Below, in pieces: positions 50,755-59,790 of a stretch of DNA of 64,000 nucleotides (positions are counted from its first letter, which is position 1; every line of letters starts with the position of its first letter). A program made the position numbers and the translations under genes. The stretch covers positions 1 through 64,000 of the forward strand of contig JBFWUS010000018.1 in NCBI GenBank assembly GCA_050247155.1. The letters are read 5' to 3'. The notes beneath the pieces are model-generated. The model saw only the letters and a program-made list of their open reading frames with translations, was not told the DNA's origin and made no database searches. Origin of the DNA: Mesorhizobium_G sp050247155 (GTDB lineage Bacteria > Pseudomonadota > Alphaproteobacteria > Rhizobiales > Rhizobiaceae).

Positions 50755-51250
50755 ACTCAACGAGCTCGGAGTTCGAGCTTGTCCGCGCTTGCATGTTGAG
50801 AAGCGATGAGATTATGGAAAGTCGTTTTTGGTTCGGTGGGCCATCTCCCGCAGCAAAACGTCTTTCGCTTGGTTGGCTACGTTTAGCCGAATGACCACGC
50901 TACGAAGTGTTTCCGTAAACGCAGCAATTGCGAGCCCTACTGCCAAAAACATTTGCCAGCAGAAGCCATGTCGCGGGTGATGATTGTGCGCTGCTTTCAA
51001 ACTGCAAAAGGGAAAGTCCGCAAACAGCGCTAAGTGCTGTGGCGAGGAGTCATGACCCGCGATCGTAAAGCAGTGCGGCCAATAGAACTACGGGTACAAA
51101 AAGCAGGAAAGGAGCTTGTTCCGCAGGCACCGCAAGAGAAAGATTGATTGCTAGTGCCACGCCGACCATCGCCACGGTAGCCAGGTAGCGAAGCCAGACT
51201 GGAATATTGCGCGTCGGTATAAGGACGCGGACAAAATTTTCAATCATCAC
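50755..51250 (-). pseudogene. Decayed sensor histidine kinase (HWE/HisKA_2 type)
   Basis: Reading from 51250, a DUF4118-like membrane start (RYLATVAMVGVALAINLSLA..., AALLYDRGS) is interrupted by TGA at about 51050 where Gly is expected (GS-GLLATALSAVCGLSLLQFE). A second break near 50940 shifts to LAVGLAIAAFTETLRS...VLLREMAHRTKND, the His-box region, and a third shift leads to IISSLLNMQARTSS. The C-terminal ATPase domain is missing. At least three lesions make it non-functional. The divergent response regulator at 51411 may have been its partner. Confidence 0.7.
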
Positions 51251-51410
51251 GTCAAACCCGCAGATAGCGGACGTGTTCCTCGCAGCGCGACGTGCTTTCG
51301 CTTAGGAAGACCTCGAATATGGCACTTGCAGGGACCCATTCTTTTGTTCGGATGGAACTGTCCGCCGATACGCTCGTTCATGCCAGTTGGTTTGCAGTTT
51401 GGGGTATGAT

Positions 51411-51767
51411 TTGAACGGTCGGCGAACAGTTCTTGTCGTGGAGGACGAGGTTCTCGTTCGCATGGCCGTGTCTGACGAGCTTACTGCCGAAGGATATCGC
51501 GTTCTAGAAGCGGGAAATGCTGACGAAGCTATCAGAATGCTCGAAACCGAGCCAGACGTTTGGGCTATTTTCACAGACGTTGATATGCCTGGCTCCATGG
51601 ATGGGCTGAAGTTGGCGTTCGCGGTTCGCGATCGCTGGCCGCCCGTCCATATTTTCGTCACCTCGGGGCATCGCATTGTCGAGGTAGACATGATGCCCGA
51701 ACGATCGTCCTTTTTCGCAAAGCCTTACGACATAGCCAAACTGATTTCAGCTTTTCGATCGCTTTAA
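51411..51767 (+). CDS. Single-domain response regulator (CheY-like)
   Basis: 118 residues from a TTG at 51411 with a GGGG site; a TTG at 51387 would add eight residues. The receiver fold is complete: acidic pair in VVEDEVLVRM, phosphorylated Asp in IFTDVDMPGSMDG, Thr in IFVTSGH and Lys in FAKPYD. No output domain is present. Rhizobial regulators of this type commonly pair with HWE kinases; here the neighbouring kinase is decayed, so it may be orphaned. Confidence 0.88.
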   Translation: MNGRRTVLVVEDEVLVRMAVSDELTAEGYRVLEAGNADEAIRMLETEPDVWAIFTDVDMPGSMDGLKLAFAVRDRWPPVHIFVTSGHRIVEVDMMPERSSFFAKPYDIAKLISAFRSL

Positions 51768-51945
51768 CCGGTTCAAAAGGCCCCATTAGGGCCTGCTGAA
51801 TAGCGGTGCGGCTGCAACTGCTTGATGTTGCCAAATGGCACCAGTTAAATCTGGCATTGCGGCGCTACGGTTAAGGTGATGGAGCCGGACGTTTACAACT
51901 CTTCATATCGATGGGTAATTGGCGTGACAAAACGAATTTGGCTGG

Positions 51946-52740
51946 ATGGACGCGTTGAAAAGTTTGGCAGTTTTGATTGTCGTCGGGTCCGTCTCCGCGT
52001 CTGCGGCGGCTGCTCAAGAAGGCGTTGACGACTCGCAGATCGACCTTGTCATCGAGCTCGGTTTCGGCGGTAGAGCTCAGCCTTCCTATGAAGGGTCGGA
52101 CGACTATGAGATCTCGCCGTTTCCGGTTATCGGCTTCGGCTACCTCAATCTTCCTGGCTTGTTCACGATCGGCTCGCTTGAGCCGAGTTCTGGCGGCCTC
52201 TCTTTCGGGCCTGCTTTCAACTACATATCTGACCGAGATTTTGACAGAGATGCCGATCTTCAAGGCTTAAACGATGTCGACGCCACGTTCGAGGCAGGAT
52301 TGCGCGTGGGATATGAATGGAAAAATGCTGAGGTCTGGGGTGAGGCGCGGTACGCGTTCGGGGGCGCCGAGGGTTTGGTGGGCGAACTTGGCGTAAATGC
52401 AATCGCAAGGCCAACGAATGCTCTTGAACTCCGCGCCGGTCCGTTCGCATCTTTCGCGTCGGATGGCTATACGGACACCTATTTCGGTGTGACCGATGAA
52501 GAATCGGCTGCGACAGGCGGCAGTGTTGGCAGCTTCAATCCAAGTGGCGGGTTCAAGAGTGTCGGTGTCAAGGCGATCGCACGCTACGAGTTCCGGCCGA
52601 ATTGGTTTTTGAACGCCGATGCATCCTATGCAAAATTAGTCGGCGATGCGGCCGACTCTCCGATCGTAGTCGCGGGCGACGAAGCTCAATTTACGTTCGG
52701 GCTGGGAATTTCGCGGAAGTTTTCGCTGGACCTTTTCTAA
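51946..52740 (+). CDS. MipA/OmpV-family outer-membrane protein
   Basis: 264 residues with a signal peptide ending near AAAQE (about residue 24). The mature part is an aromatic-rich beta-barrel: PSYEGSDDYEISPFPVIGFGYLNL near the start, alternating GAGLRVGYEWKNAEVWGEARYA-type strands, and a C-terminal FGLGISRKFSLDLF ending with the terminal Phe expected for outer-membrane proteins. MipA/OmpV proteins are scaffold or porin-like; the role is uncertain. No promoter or partner gene is evident. Confidence 0.85.
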   Translation: MDALKSLAVLIVVGSVSASAAAAQEGVDDSQIDLVIELGFGGRAQPSYEGSDDYEISPFPVIGFGYLNLPGLFTIGSLEPSSGGLSFGPAFNYISDRDFDRDADLQGLNDVDATFEAGLRVGYEWKNAEVWGEARYAFGGAEGLVGELGVNAIARPTNALELRAGPFASFASDGYTDTYFGVTDEESAATGGSVGSFNPSGGFKSVGVKAIARYEFRPNWFLNADASYAKLVGDAADSPIVVAGDEAQFTFGLGISRKFSLDLF

Positions 52741-53176
52741 CCAGATTATCATCCTTGAAACTCGGCACCGGCAGGGTCCTGACCACTACGCTACACGGCC
52801 TTGCGGATGAGCGTTTGTGTGCGCGCGCGACCGAGCCGTAATATTCGAGGAACAGGCGAGGGCATGAAGTGCTTACCTGCGTGTCTGAGTCTCAAGATAG
52901 GGCGCAGCCGAGCATTGTCGCGTTGCTCTCTGCGCGCGAGCGCTCCATCGCCACGATAAGTAGGTTGGCAACGCCCGATCTAAGGCGACATCGCCTGCTC
53001 AAACTCGCTTCCACTCGGACTACAAACCTCAAGTACACAATATGGTAGTTGCCCTTGATATTCGCGAACAATACCGTTGATTGCCCGTTTCACACCTTGG
53101 TCAGACTGTAGCCGGAGCTTGCAAACTATTCCATCCAGGAGTCCAGTCCAAACCCGACATCTACTCGAGCCGCCAC
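52741..53176. other. Gene-free stretch
   Basis: 436 bases in which I see no credible gene or repeat. Short open frames here lack ribosome sites and recognisable motifs. It separates the MipA-type gene from the photolyase. Confidence 0.35.
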
Positions 53177-54607
53177 CTATTGATCTTTGGTCGCTTGGTA
53201 GGCCCGCATGGCGCGATCCCTCGACTGAAAATGGTCCACGATGCGAGTTGGATAGGTTTTGCCGAGCTCTATGTCAGCATCGGCAAGAACTTGTTCTGGG
53301 GCCTCCCACGGACGCTGGAGAAAGTGGTTGGGCAGTTTCGCAAGCTCCGGCACGTAGCGCCGCACGTAGCTCCCTTCAGCGTCGAACTTCTCGCCCTGCA
53401 AGACGGGGTTGAAAATCCTGAAATAGGGCGCAGCGTCGGCCCCTGATCCGGCAACCCACTGCCAGCTCGCGGGATTGTTCGCGAGGTCTGCATCGACCAG
53501 CGTATCCCAAAACCACTTCTCACCCTCGCGCCAATCGATCAGAAGATCCTTGATCAAGAAGGACGCTGCGATCATGCGAACGCGATTGTGCATCCAGCCA
53601 GTCTGCCAAAGCTCGCGCATCCCTGCATCGACAATCGGGTAGCCTGTCTTTCCCTGTCGCCAAGCCTGAAGTTTGGCTGGTGAGCTCAGCCACTTAAATC
53701 CCTCGAACTCCGGCCGAAAACTCTTCTCGCTCAATGCCGGATTGTGAAACAGCAGGTGATATGAGAATTCGCGCCACGCCAGTTCCTTGCGGAACGTCTC
53801 GGCACCACGACCTTGTCTGCCTCGGACAGCTGCCATGATCTGGAACGGTGTTATCTCGCCATGCGCCAAGTGCGGCGAAAGTGCGGAAGTACCGGCAATA
53901 CCCGGTCGATCTCGGTTATCAGCGTACCTATCTAGTCCATTTTCGAGGAACTTAGCGAGACGCTCGTGGGCGCCAGTTTCTCCGGGATGCCACCGCTCTG
54001 CAAGACCGCCAGACCAGTCCGGTTTTTTTGGAAGCAGCCTAAAGCTTTCCAGTGAATCCGAGTTGAGGTTTTCCCTGAATGCCTGGAGCGATTTCGGCGG
54101 ATCGATCGGATCGCGGGGTTCTTCGCCTTCGGCCAGTTTTTTGTAGAACGGCGTGTAGACGCGATAGAAATCGCCAGATTGTGTTGCGACCCGCGAAGGA
54201 TCGTGCAGCAACTGACCGTCGAAATTTTCTGTATCGACGCCTCTCTGGTGCAACCAGGCTCCGAGATCCTTGTCGGCTGCATTTTCCGACGGTGCGTAGC
54301 GCCGGTTCCAGAAAACTGCGGCCGCACGTGTCGTCTCAACAAGCTCCGCGACAATCTTTTGCGTTTCGCCTTGTCGCAAAATGAGCGGTGTACCGAGCTT
54401 TTCGAACGAGTCCTTGAGCGCTGCGAGGGAATGACGCAGCCACCATCTTTTGGCGGCGCCAATCGGCCGCATTTTTGCTGAGGTTTCGTCCAGCACAAAG
54501 AGCGGGATGACGGGATTTGTTGATGCGGCAACTACGAGCGCTTTGTTGTCAGAAATACGCAGATCGTTGCGGAAGAGAACTATAATTGGCGATGAGTCGT
54601 TGGGCAT
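53177..54607 (-). CDS. phrB: DNA photolyase (cryptochrome/photolyase family)
   Basis: 476 residues from an ATG at 54607; codons upstream to 54655 are not conserved. The antenna domain (about 1-130; IIVLFRNDLRISDNKAL) and the FAD-binding domain (about 200-470) are present, with HLAHGEITPFQI, ELAWREFSYHLLFHNP, TGYPIVDAGMRELWQTGWMHNRVRMI and DWREGEKWFWDTLVDADLANN blocks holding the FAD pocket and tryptophan relay. It repairs UV cyclobutane dimers using light. Its position beside an RpoE/ChrR regulon fits the known link to singlet-oxygen responses. Confidence 0.95.
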   Translation of the reverse strand: MPNDSSPIIVLFRNDLRISDNKALVVAASTNPVIPLFVLDETSAKMRPIGAAKRWWLRHSLAALKDSFEKLGTPLILRQGETQKIVAELVETTRAAAVFWNRRYAPSENAADKDLGAWLHQRGVDTENFDGQLLHDPSRVATQSGDFYRVYTPFYKKLAEGEEPRDPIDPPKSLQAFRENLNSDSLESFRLLPKKPDWSGGLAERWHPGETGAHERLAKFLENGLDRYADNRDRPGIAGTSALSPHLAHGEITPFQIMAAVRGRQGRGAETFRKELAWREFSYHLLFHNPALSEKSFRPEFEGFKWLSSPAKLQAWRQGKTGYPIVDAGMRELWQTGWMHNRVRMIAASFLIKDLLIDWREGEKWFWDTLVDADLANNPASWQWVAGSGADAAPYFRIFNPVLQGEKFDAEGSYVRRYVPELAKLPNHFLQRPWEAPEQVLADADIELGKTYPTRIVDHFQSRDRAMRAYQATKDQ

Positions 54608-54677
54608 ATGGCATCCTCGACCATGCAGGGAAGCGTCCAGATCTCGGGAGATCAACCGACCGGCTCAAAATCACAAA

Positions 54678-54704
54678 CGCGCCCGCGATGACATCGCGGG
54701 CGCG
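54678..54704 (-). terminator. Stem-loop terminator between FAS1 gene and photolyase
   Basis: CGCGCCCGCGAT (54678-54689) pairs perfectly with ATCGCGGGCGCG (54693-54704) around GAC. On the minus strand it is followed by TTTGTGATTTT, a moderate T-run, 23 bases after the FAS1 stop. It should separate FAS1 from photolyase transcription. Confidence 0.7.
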
Positions 54705-54726
54705 TCATTTCGTTTCGTTACCCGTC

Positions 54727-55197
54727 TTACATCGGCGGCATCAATACCTTGTCGATGACGTGAATTACGCCATTATCTGCGGCGACATCCGCCGTCACCA
54801 CCTTGGCCTCGTTGACCATCGCACCATTGTCGAGGTCGATTGTAACCTCTGGTCCGGCAACCGTCGCGGCCTTCATTCCGTCCTTGAGATCGCCGGCCAT
54901 GACCTTGCCGGAAACGACATGGTAAGTGAGGATTTTCGTCAGCTTATCCTTGTTCTCGGGCTTCAGGAGATCCTCAACAGTACCGGCCGGCAGTGCGGCG
55001 AATGCTTCATCGGTCGGCGCGAACACCGTGAACGGGCCAGCCCCCTTCAGCGTATCGACGAGGCCAGCCGCCTGGACCGCAGCGACCAGAGTCTTGAAGC
55101 TGCCGTTTGAAGTTGCGGTGTCGACAATATCGGCCGCGTGTGCCGCGGGCGTTGAAACGGCAAAGGCCAGAGCAGATGCGATCAGGAATTTTCTCAT
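54727..55197 (-). CDS. Secreted FAS1 (fasciclin) domain protein
   Basis: 156 residues with a clear signal peptide (cleavage after AHA, about residue 21) and one fasciclin domain: FKTLVAAVQAAGLVDTLKGAGPFTVFAPTDEAFAALP, YHVVSGKVMAGDL and GVIHVIDKVLMP (quoted to mark the H1 and H2 motifs at about 33-70, 91-103 and 143-154). Fasciclin proteins are exported and linked to adhesion or stress. An ECF-type promoter is seen at 55261-55288, so it belongs to the sigma/ChrR regulon. Confidence 0.93.
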   Translation of the reverse strand: MRKFLIASALAFAVSTPAAHAADIVDTATSNGSFKTLVAAVQAAGLVDTLKGAGPFTVFAPTDEAFAALPAGTVEDLLKPENKDKLTKILTYHVVSGKVMAGDLKDGMKAATVAGPEVTIDLDNGAMVNEAKVVTADVAADNGVIHVIDKVLMPPM

Positions 55198-55260
55198 GGG
55201 GTGATTCCTCTTTCTTTTTGCACTTTTCGAGTGACTTACGCCTCATGACGGCGTGTCTTT

Positions 55261-55288
55261 GATACGGGCGCTCTGTTGTGTTGGATCA
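55261..55288 (-). promoter_or_regulatory. ECF sigma promoter of the FAS1 gene
   Basis: On the minus strand TGATCC (55283-55288) and CGTATC (55261-55266) are 16 bases apart, about 64 bases before the FAS1 start. The -35 side reads GTGATCCAAC, as at the sigma gene's own promoter. Confidence 0.75.
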
Positions 55289-55346
55289 CCGAGAACGTGC
55301 GCGTTGCGATCAACGCTGCTTCATGCCTGCAACAGATTGCGACGCG

Positions 55347-55835
55347 TTATGGGTCATATGCCCTAGCGCTATTTCGTCGCCATATTGAAAAGTTCAGCAC
55401 CGCTGCAAAGCTGACCCACAAAAGGTAGGGAGCCAGCAGCCAAGCTGCGGTCGGGCTGATTGGAATGAAAGACGCGATGGTGGTAACGATCGAAACCCAT
55501 AAAATCACAATTTCGGCAAAAGCCAGACCTGGGCGTCTCATCCCGAAAAATATCGGAGTCCATGCCGCGTTCAGAAAAATCTGTAAACCAAAGGAAGCTA
55601 GCGCGAGCGGCGCTCCGTTGAAGCCCGCTTTGCGCCAGGCAAGCCAACCGGATACGGCGATCGAGAGATAAAGCAAGGACCATACCGGCGCGAATAGCCA
55701 GTCCGGCGGCCGCCAAACGGGCTTGTCGAGACGCCTGTACCATTCCCCGGGCCGAAAAATCACACCTGTCGCTGCCGCGCAAAAAGAGGCTGCGAGGAAA
55801 CCGACAAGCATTAGTGCTTCAGAAAACAAGGACAT
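55347..55835 (-). CDS. tspO: TspO/MBR family tryptophan-rich membrane protein
   Basis: 162 residues from an ATG at 55835. Five membrane segments and the tryptophan-rich GEWYRRLDKPVWRPPDWLFAPVWSLLY motif define TspO. These proteins bind porphyrins and, in related alphaproteobacteria, affect photooxidative stress and tetrapyrrole traffic. It lies 62 bases downstream of the FAD oxidoreductase on the same strand, so it is probably co-transcribed with it from the sigma-controlled promoter at 57305. Confidence 0.93.
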   Translation of the reverse strand: MSLFSEALMLVGFLAASFCAAATGVIFRPGEWYRRLDKPVWRPPDWLFAPVWSLLYLSIAVSGWLAWRKAGFNGAPLALASFGLQIFLNAAWTPIFFGMRRPGLAFAEIVILWVSIVTTIASFIPISPTAAWLLAPYLLWVSFAAVLNFSIWRRNSARAYDP

Positions 55836-55897
55836 TGCATTGCCTGCAGAACGGCGTTGTTGGTTCAAACTGACGATGACCTATGGTCACACGCGCC

Positions 55898-57277
55898 TTA
55901 GGCCGCGTCCCGTTGGAAAATCGCCGCACTTGATGGAATGAAAATTCGACCAGATTCATTGTCCACCGTCCAAGGACGCTTGACCTGGCCGAGCGCTTCT
56001 GCTGCGGCAAGGCCAGATTGCAGTCCGTCTTCGTGAAACCCTGCGCCGAAATAGGCGCCGCAAAACCAGGTGTTGTGTTTGCCCTGCAAAGACCAGAGCT
56101 CGCGTTGAGCCTCGATGGCACCTGCATCAAATTGCGGGTGCGTGTAAGTCAGTCTTTTCAGCATCAGCTGAGGCGAAATATCGCGGTGAGGGTTCAACGT
56201 AACGAAGAACGGCATTTCGCTCTGAATGCCTTGCAGCCGGTTCATCCAGTACGTGACGGAAAGTCGCCTCTGGTGGTTGTCGATCCTGGTCATATAGTTC
56301 CAGCTCGACCAGATCCTTCGGCGATAGGGCATCAGAGATGCATCGGCGTGAAGCACCGTTTCATTGGGCGTGTAGGCAAATGCACCGAGCAGCCGTCGCT
56401 CCTCGCCGCTGGGATCGGACAACATTTTGAGGGCTTGGTCCGCATGCGTGGCGATGACGACGCGCTCAAACCTGCGAACGCAATCATCAACCCCAATGAG
56501 CTCAACACCCGTTGCGGAGCGAATGACGGTCTTGATCGGGTAGTTGCCCATCACGTCCGGTACGGAGGCCAGAAGCCGGCGAACATAAACTTGACTGCCA
56601 CCGGCAACCGTTCGCCAGATTGGGCGGCGCGTCAGTTTCAACAGACCGTGAGTCTCGCAGAATCGAATAAATGAAGCCGCAGGATAGGCGCCAATGTTGG
56701 CCGCCGGCGACGACCATATCGCCGCCGCCATCGGGTAAAGATGATCGTGACGAAACCCATCTCCGTAGCCGGCCGCATCGAGATATTCGTCAAGTGTCAT
56801 GGCGCCAAGTGCGGCGGCGTTGCGCGGGGCTTTTCGATAAAACCGAACGAGGTCGCGCAGCATAAGCCAAAAACGCGGGCTGATTGCGTTGCGACCCTGC
56901 GCAAAAAGCCCGAGAAGCCCTGTGCCTGAATATTCCAGCCGTCCGTCGTCGAGCGAAACAGCAAACGACATGTCCGATCTATTCGTCGGGATTCCGAGAT
57001 AAGCAAACAGCGCCGTCAGGTTTGGGTATGTTTGTTCGTTAAAAACGATGAAGCCTGTGTCAACGGCGTGCTCGCCGGCCTCGACGGTGTGACTGTGGCC
57101 GCCAAAACGACTATCAGCTTCGAATAGCGTTACGTGATGCTTGCTTGCCAACAGCCAGGCAGCCGAAAGGCCTGCGATCCCGCTGCCGATAACCGCTACG
57201 CGAAGCTTGCCCTCGCGCGATCCCCGGGTAATTGGCATGCGAGTGTTTGCAACCGCGTCATGTTTCATCAAAAGCAT
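55898..57277 (-). CDS. FAD-dependent amine-oxidase-like protein
   Basis: 459 residues from an ATG at 57277 with a GGGGA site. The dinucleotide-binding motif GSGIAGLSAAWLLA near residue 28 is followed by the EADSRFGGHSHTVE flavin block. The end DGLQSGLAAAEALG completes the flavin fold. Similar genes are members of the RpoE/ChrR singlet-oxygen regulon in several alphaproteobacteria, often with a cyclopropane-fatty-acid synthase; that gene is absent in this window. The substrate is unknown. It diverges from the sigma gene and has its own matching promoter. Confidence 0.9.
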   Translation of the reverse strand: MLLMKHDAVANTRMPITRGSREGKLRVAVIGSGIAGLSAAWLLASKHHVTLFEADSRFGGHSHTVEAGEHAVDTGFIVFNEQTYPNLTALFAYLGIPTNRSDMSFAVSLDDGRLEYSGTGLLGLFAQGRNAISPRFWLMLRDLVRFYRKAPRNAAALGAMTLDEYLDAAGYGDGFRHDHLYPMAAAIWSSPAANIGAYPAASFIRFCETHGLLKLTRRPIWRTVAGGSQVYVRRLLASVPDVMGNYPIKTVIRSATGVELIGVDDCVRRFERVVIATHADQALKMLSDPSGEERRLLGAFAYTPNETVLHADASLMPYRRRIWSSWNYMTRIDNHQRRLSVTYWMNRLQGIQSEMPFFVTLNPHRDISPQLMLKRLTYTHPQFDAGAIEAQRELWSLQGKHNTWFCGAYFGAGFHEDGLQSGLAAAEALGQVKRPWTVDNESGRIFIPSSAAIFQRDAA

Positions 57278-57304
57278 TCCATCCCCGGCAGAAAATTGAC
57301 AATA

Positions 57305-57332
57305 GTTACGGCACTGTAGCAGCGTTAGATCA
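57305..57332 (-). promoter_or_regulatory. ECF sigma promoter of the FAD oxidoreductase-tspO genes
   Basis: On the minus strand TGATCT (57327-57332) and CGTAAC (57305-57310) are separated by 16 bases, about 28 bases before the start at 57277. It is back-to-back with the sigma promoter at 57338. Confidence 0.75.
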
Positions 57333-57337
57333 CCGGG

Positions 57338-57365
57338 TGATCCAACCAACGAGGGTGAACGTAGA
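57338..57365 (+). promoter_or_regulatory. ECF sigma autoregulatory promoter
   Basis: TGATCC (57338-57343) and CGTAGA (57360-57365) are 16 bases apart and lead into the sigma gene. A transcript start near 57372 would fall on the first possible start codon, which suggests that translation begins later. Confidence 0.75.
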
Positions 57366-57373
57366 AGAGGCAA

Positions 57374-58021
57374 ATGGATGCGTCAGGATTACAGATCGAT
57401 CAACGATGCCAGCGGCGATCCTTCGCTGCAGCGAGACCCATTTTTTTGAAAGACGCAGGGCAACAGCAGGAATCGCCGACGCCTGAACATATGGTTCGGC
57501 TGGTCGAGGCCGTGGCCCGTAACCAAGACCGCAGCGCATTCGCGCAGCTCTTTGCTTACTACGCGCCTCGGGTGAAAAGTTATCTGGCGCGGAGCGGGCT
57601 CGCATATGAGGTCGCTGAAGAGATAACTCAGGAAGTAATGATAACGCTGTGGCAAAAGGCGTCTTACTTTAATCCCGCGAAAGCGGGCGTATCAACATGG
57701 GTTTTCACGATCGCGCGCAACCGAAAGATCGACCGGTTACGCCTTGTGCGGTTTGGGTCGGTCGATGCTGACCCCACGGACGAACCGGACCCTATTCCGA
57801 CGGGCGAAACAGTGGCCATGATGGCCGAGCGCGAGAATGGTGTTCGTAAAGCACTCGCTTCGTTGTCGAACGAGCAGGCGACAATCGTCAAACTGTCCTT
57901 CTTCGCTGAAAAACCGCATGCCGAGATTGCCCGCGAGCTTGGTATTCCGCTCGGAACAGTCAAATCAAGGGTGCGGTTGGCTCTAGGCCGCCTGCGGACC
58001 CTTTTGGACGAAAACCTATGA
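57374..58021 (+). CDS. rpoE: ECF RNA polymerase sigma factor (RpoE-like, ChrR-controlled)
   Basis: 215 residues if the first ATG is used. Region 2 is at about 50-115 (FAYYAPRVKSYLARSG, EITQEVMITLWQKA, AGVSTWVFTIARNRKIDRLR) and region 4 at about 155-210 (IVKLSFFAEKPHAEIARELGIPLGTVKSR). Conserved sequence starts only near residue 40, and the putative -10 element lies just nine bases before the first ATG, so a TTG at 57446 or ATG at 57491 may be the true start. It is coupled by ATGA to its anti-sigma gene. Confidence 0.92.
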   Translation: MDASGLQIDQRCQRRSFAAARPIFLKDAGQQQESPTPEHMVRLVEAVARNQDRSAFAQLFAYYAPRVKSYLARSGLAYEVAEEITQEVMITLWQKASYFNPAKAGVSTWVFTIARNRKIDRLRLVRFGSVDADPTDEPDPIPTGETVAMMAERENGVRKALASLSNEQATIVKLSFFAEKPHAEIARELGIPLGTVKSRVRLALGRLRTLLDENL

Positions 58022-58668
58022 CTATCAAACATCATCCGAGCGAAGAAACGCTGCTGCGTTTTGCAACCGGCACGCTCGGCGCAGGGCCGGCTCTCGTTGT
58101 TTCGGTGCATCTGGACCGATGCGACCACTGCCGCCAACGCTTGACCTCTCTCGAGGCTGTGGGCGGCGAGATTCTTGAAAAAATGCCGCCTGCGTCACTA
58201 CCCGCTGATTTTTTTGGCCGCACCCTGGAGCGCATGCACAACAATGAACGCCTGCGTGTGGCTCGGACCCCATCAAGCACGCATCCCGAACTCGGTATCG
58301 AGCTGCCGCGGGCTTTGGACGAATGCGAACTCACACCCTGGAAATGGCTGGGGCCTGGTTTCCGTTGGAGTAAGATAAAAATCCCTGGCAGCCCCGACGC
58401 GAAGGTCATGCTGCTGAAGGGCAGGGCGGGCCTGCACCTTCCCGTCCACGGGCACACGGGCCTGGAAGTCGTACAAATGTTGTCGGGGTCACTGTCCGAC
58501 CAGCGCGGAGAGTATTTGCCGGGCGATCTTGATGAAGCAGATGACGAGGTCGTGCACGGTCCCATTGTTGGAACGGATTCTGAGTGCATCTGTCTCGCAG
58601 CACTAGAGGGCGACTCGCACCTCCATGGTTTTCTGGGACGGCTACTCCGACCGTTTGTGGGTTTTTGA
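58018..58668 (+). CDS. chrR: ChrR-type zinc anti-sigma factor with cupin domain
   Basis: 216 residues. The zinc anti-sigma domain reads HHPSEETLLRFATGTL and later HLDRCDHCRQRL; His6, His31, Cys35 and Cys38 are the expected zinc ligands. A cupin domain follows (about 105-205; LHLPVHGHTGLEVVQMLSGSL). ChrR holds the sigma factor until singlet oxygen triggers release. The cupin His residues that bind metal in ChrR are partly present. It overlaps the sigma gene by ATGA, as in known RpoE-ChrR operons. Confidence 0.94.
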   Translation: MTIKHHPSEETLLRFATGTLGAGPALVVSVHLDRCDHCRQRLTSLEAVGGEILEKMPPASLPADFFGRTLERMHNNERLRVARTPSSTHPELGIELPRALDECELTPWKWLGPGFRWSKIKIPGSPDAKVMLLKGRAGLHLPVHGHTGLEVVQMLSGSLSDQRGEYLPGDLDEADDEVVHGPIVGTDSECICLAALEGDSHLHGFLGRLLRPFVGF

Positions 58669-58782
58669 CTATAGCTTTTGTTAGCCGCCCTTCTTATTGG
58701 ACCGAGCTTACGAAGAGAGATCAGTTGACCAAAACTTCACGACAAACATCTCATTGGGCGACGCAGTTTTGAGATCACGCGC

Positions 58783-59640
58783 ATGACATTTCCCTTTCTG
58801 GTCATCGTTATTGCGCTCGGCCTGTCGGCAACAATGGCTGCTGCCGCGCAGATCGCACTCTCCACCGGCAAGAGCGGCTGGATCGACGCTATCTGGTCGC
58901 TGTCTGTAGGGGTTGCCGGCGTTTCCGCAGCAATTTTGCCACTGGACTGGCAGCTTGATACAGCAGCGCGCCAATGGTTCGTCGCGGCACTTGTCGGCGC
59001 CTGGTCATTGCGGCTCGGCCTTCACATCGTGGCGCGCACAATCGCTGGTGGAGACGATCCTCGCTATGCTGAACTGAAGCGGCAGTGGGGCGAGAGGAAG
59101 CGATCCAGGCTTTTCTTGTTTCTCCAGATTCAGGCCGCCTGCGCGCTGGTACTGGCGCTTTGCGTCATGGCAGCAGCACGAAATCCGACGCCCGGTCTTG
59201 GGTTGCAAGATTTTTCGGGCGCCGCAATTCTGGGCGTGGCTCTGATCGGAGAAGCCGTTGCTGATCGACAGCTGCGAGCCTTTACACAAAACCCGGCAAA
59301 CAAGGGCAAGGTGTGCGATGTCGGGCTTTGGGCCTATTCGCGCCATCCAAACTATTTTTTCGAATGGTTGGGATGGTTGTCATACGCCGTGATCGCAATC
59401 GATCTGACGGGCGACTATCCCTTTGGATGGCTCGCCTTTGCGGGACCGGCTTTGATGTATTGGCTCCTCGTTCACGCTTCGGGGATCCCGCCTCTCGAAG
59501 CGCATATGCTTAAATCGCGGGGAGCGGCATTCCGGAAATATCAGCGGCGTGTCAACGCGTTCTTTCCCGGGCCAAAAAAGGAGCGCGACAATCCCGAAAA
59601 AGTGGGGCCTGCTTTTCGTGACGATCCCAATTCTGACTAG
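58783..59640 (+). CDS. DUF1295 family membrane protein
   Basis: 285 residues with about seven hydrophobic segments and the C-terminal SRHPNYFFEWLGWLSYAV motif followed by P-P-L-E and a KYQRRVNAFFPG ending, typical of DUF1295 and isoprenylcysteine-methyltransferase-like proteins. Members are often annotated as steroid-reductase-like, but the reaction is unproven. It lies 114 bases downstream of chrR and is likely part of the same oxidative-stress group. Confidence 0.9.
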   Translation: MTFPFLVIVIALGLSATMAAAAQIALSTGKSGWIDAIWSLSVGVAGVSAAILPLDWQLDTAARQWFVAALVGAWSLRLGLHIVARTIAGGDDPRYAELKRQWGERKRSRLFLFLQIQAACALVLALCVMAAARNPTPGLGLQDFSGAAILGVALIGEAVADRQLRAFTQNPANKGKVCDVGLWAYSRHPNYFFEWLGWLSYAVIAIDLTGDYPFGWLAFAGPALMYWLLVHASGIPPLEAHMLKSRGAAFRKYQRRVNAFFPGPKKERDNPEKVGPAFRDDPNSD

Positions 59641-59790
59641 CACCGCCGGAAGTGGACCTTTTCTGTATCCCGCTAGCCAGGAGCACTGCCGTGCTGATCT
59701 AATCAGGGTCGAGGTGTGGATGGTTCAACTTGCAAGCAGGGAAGGAAAGCGATGTGAGCCACTATCTTCTGCAACCGGTCGCCGCCCTCG

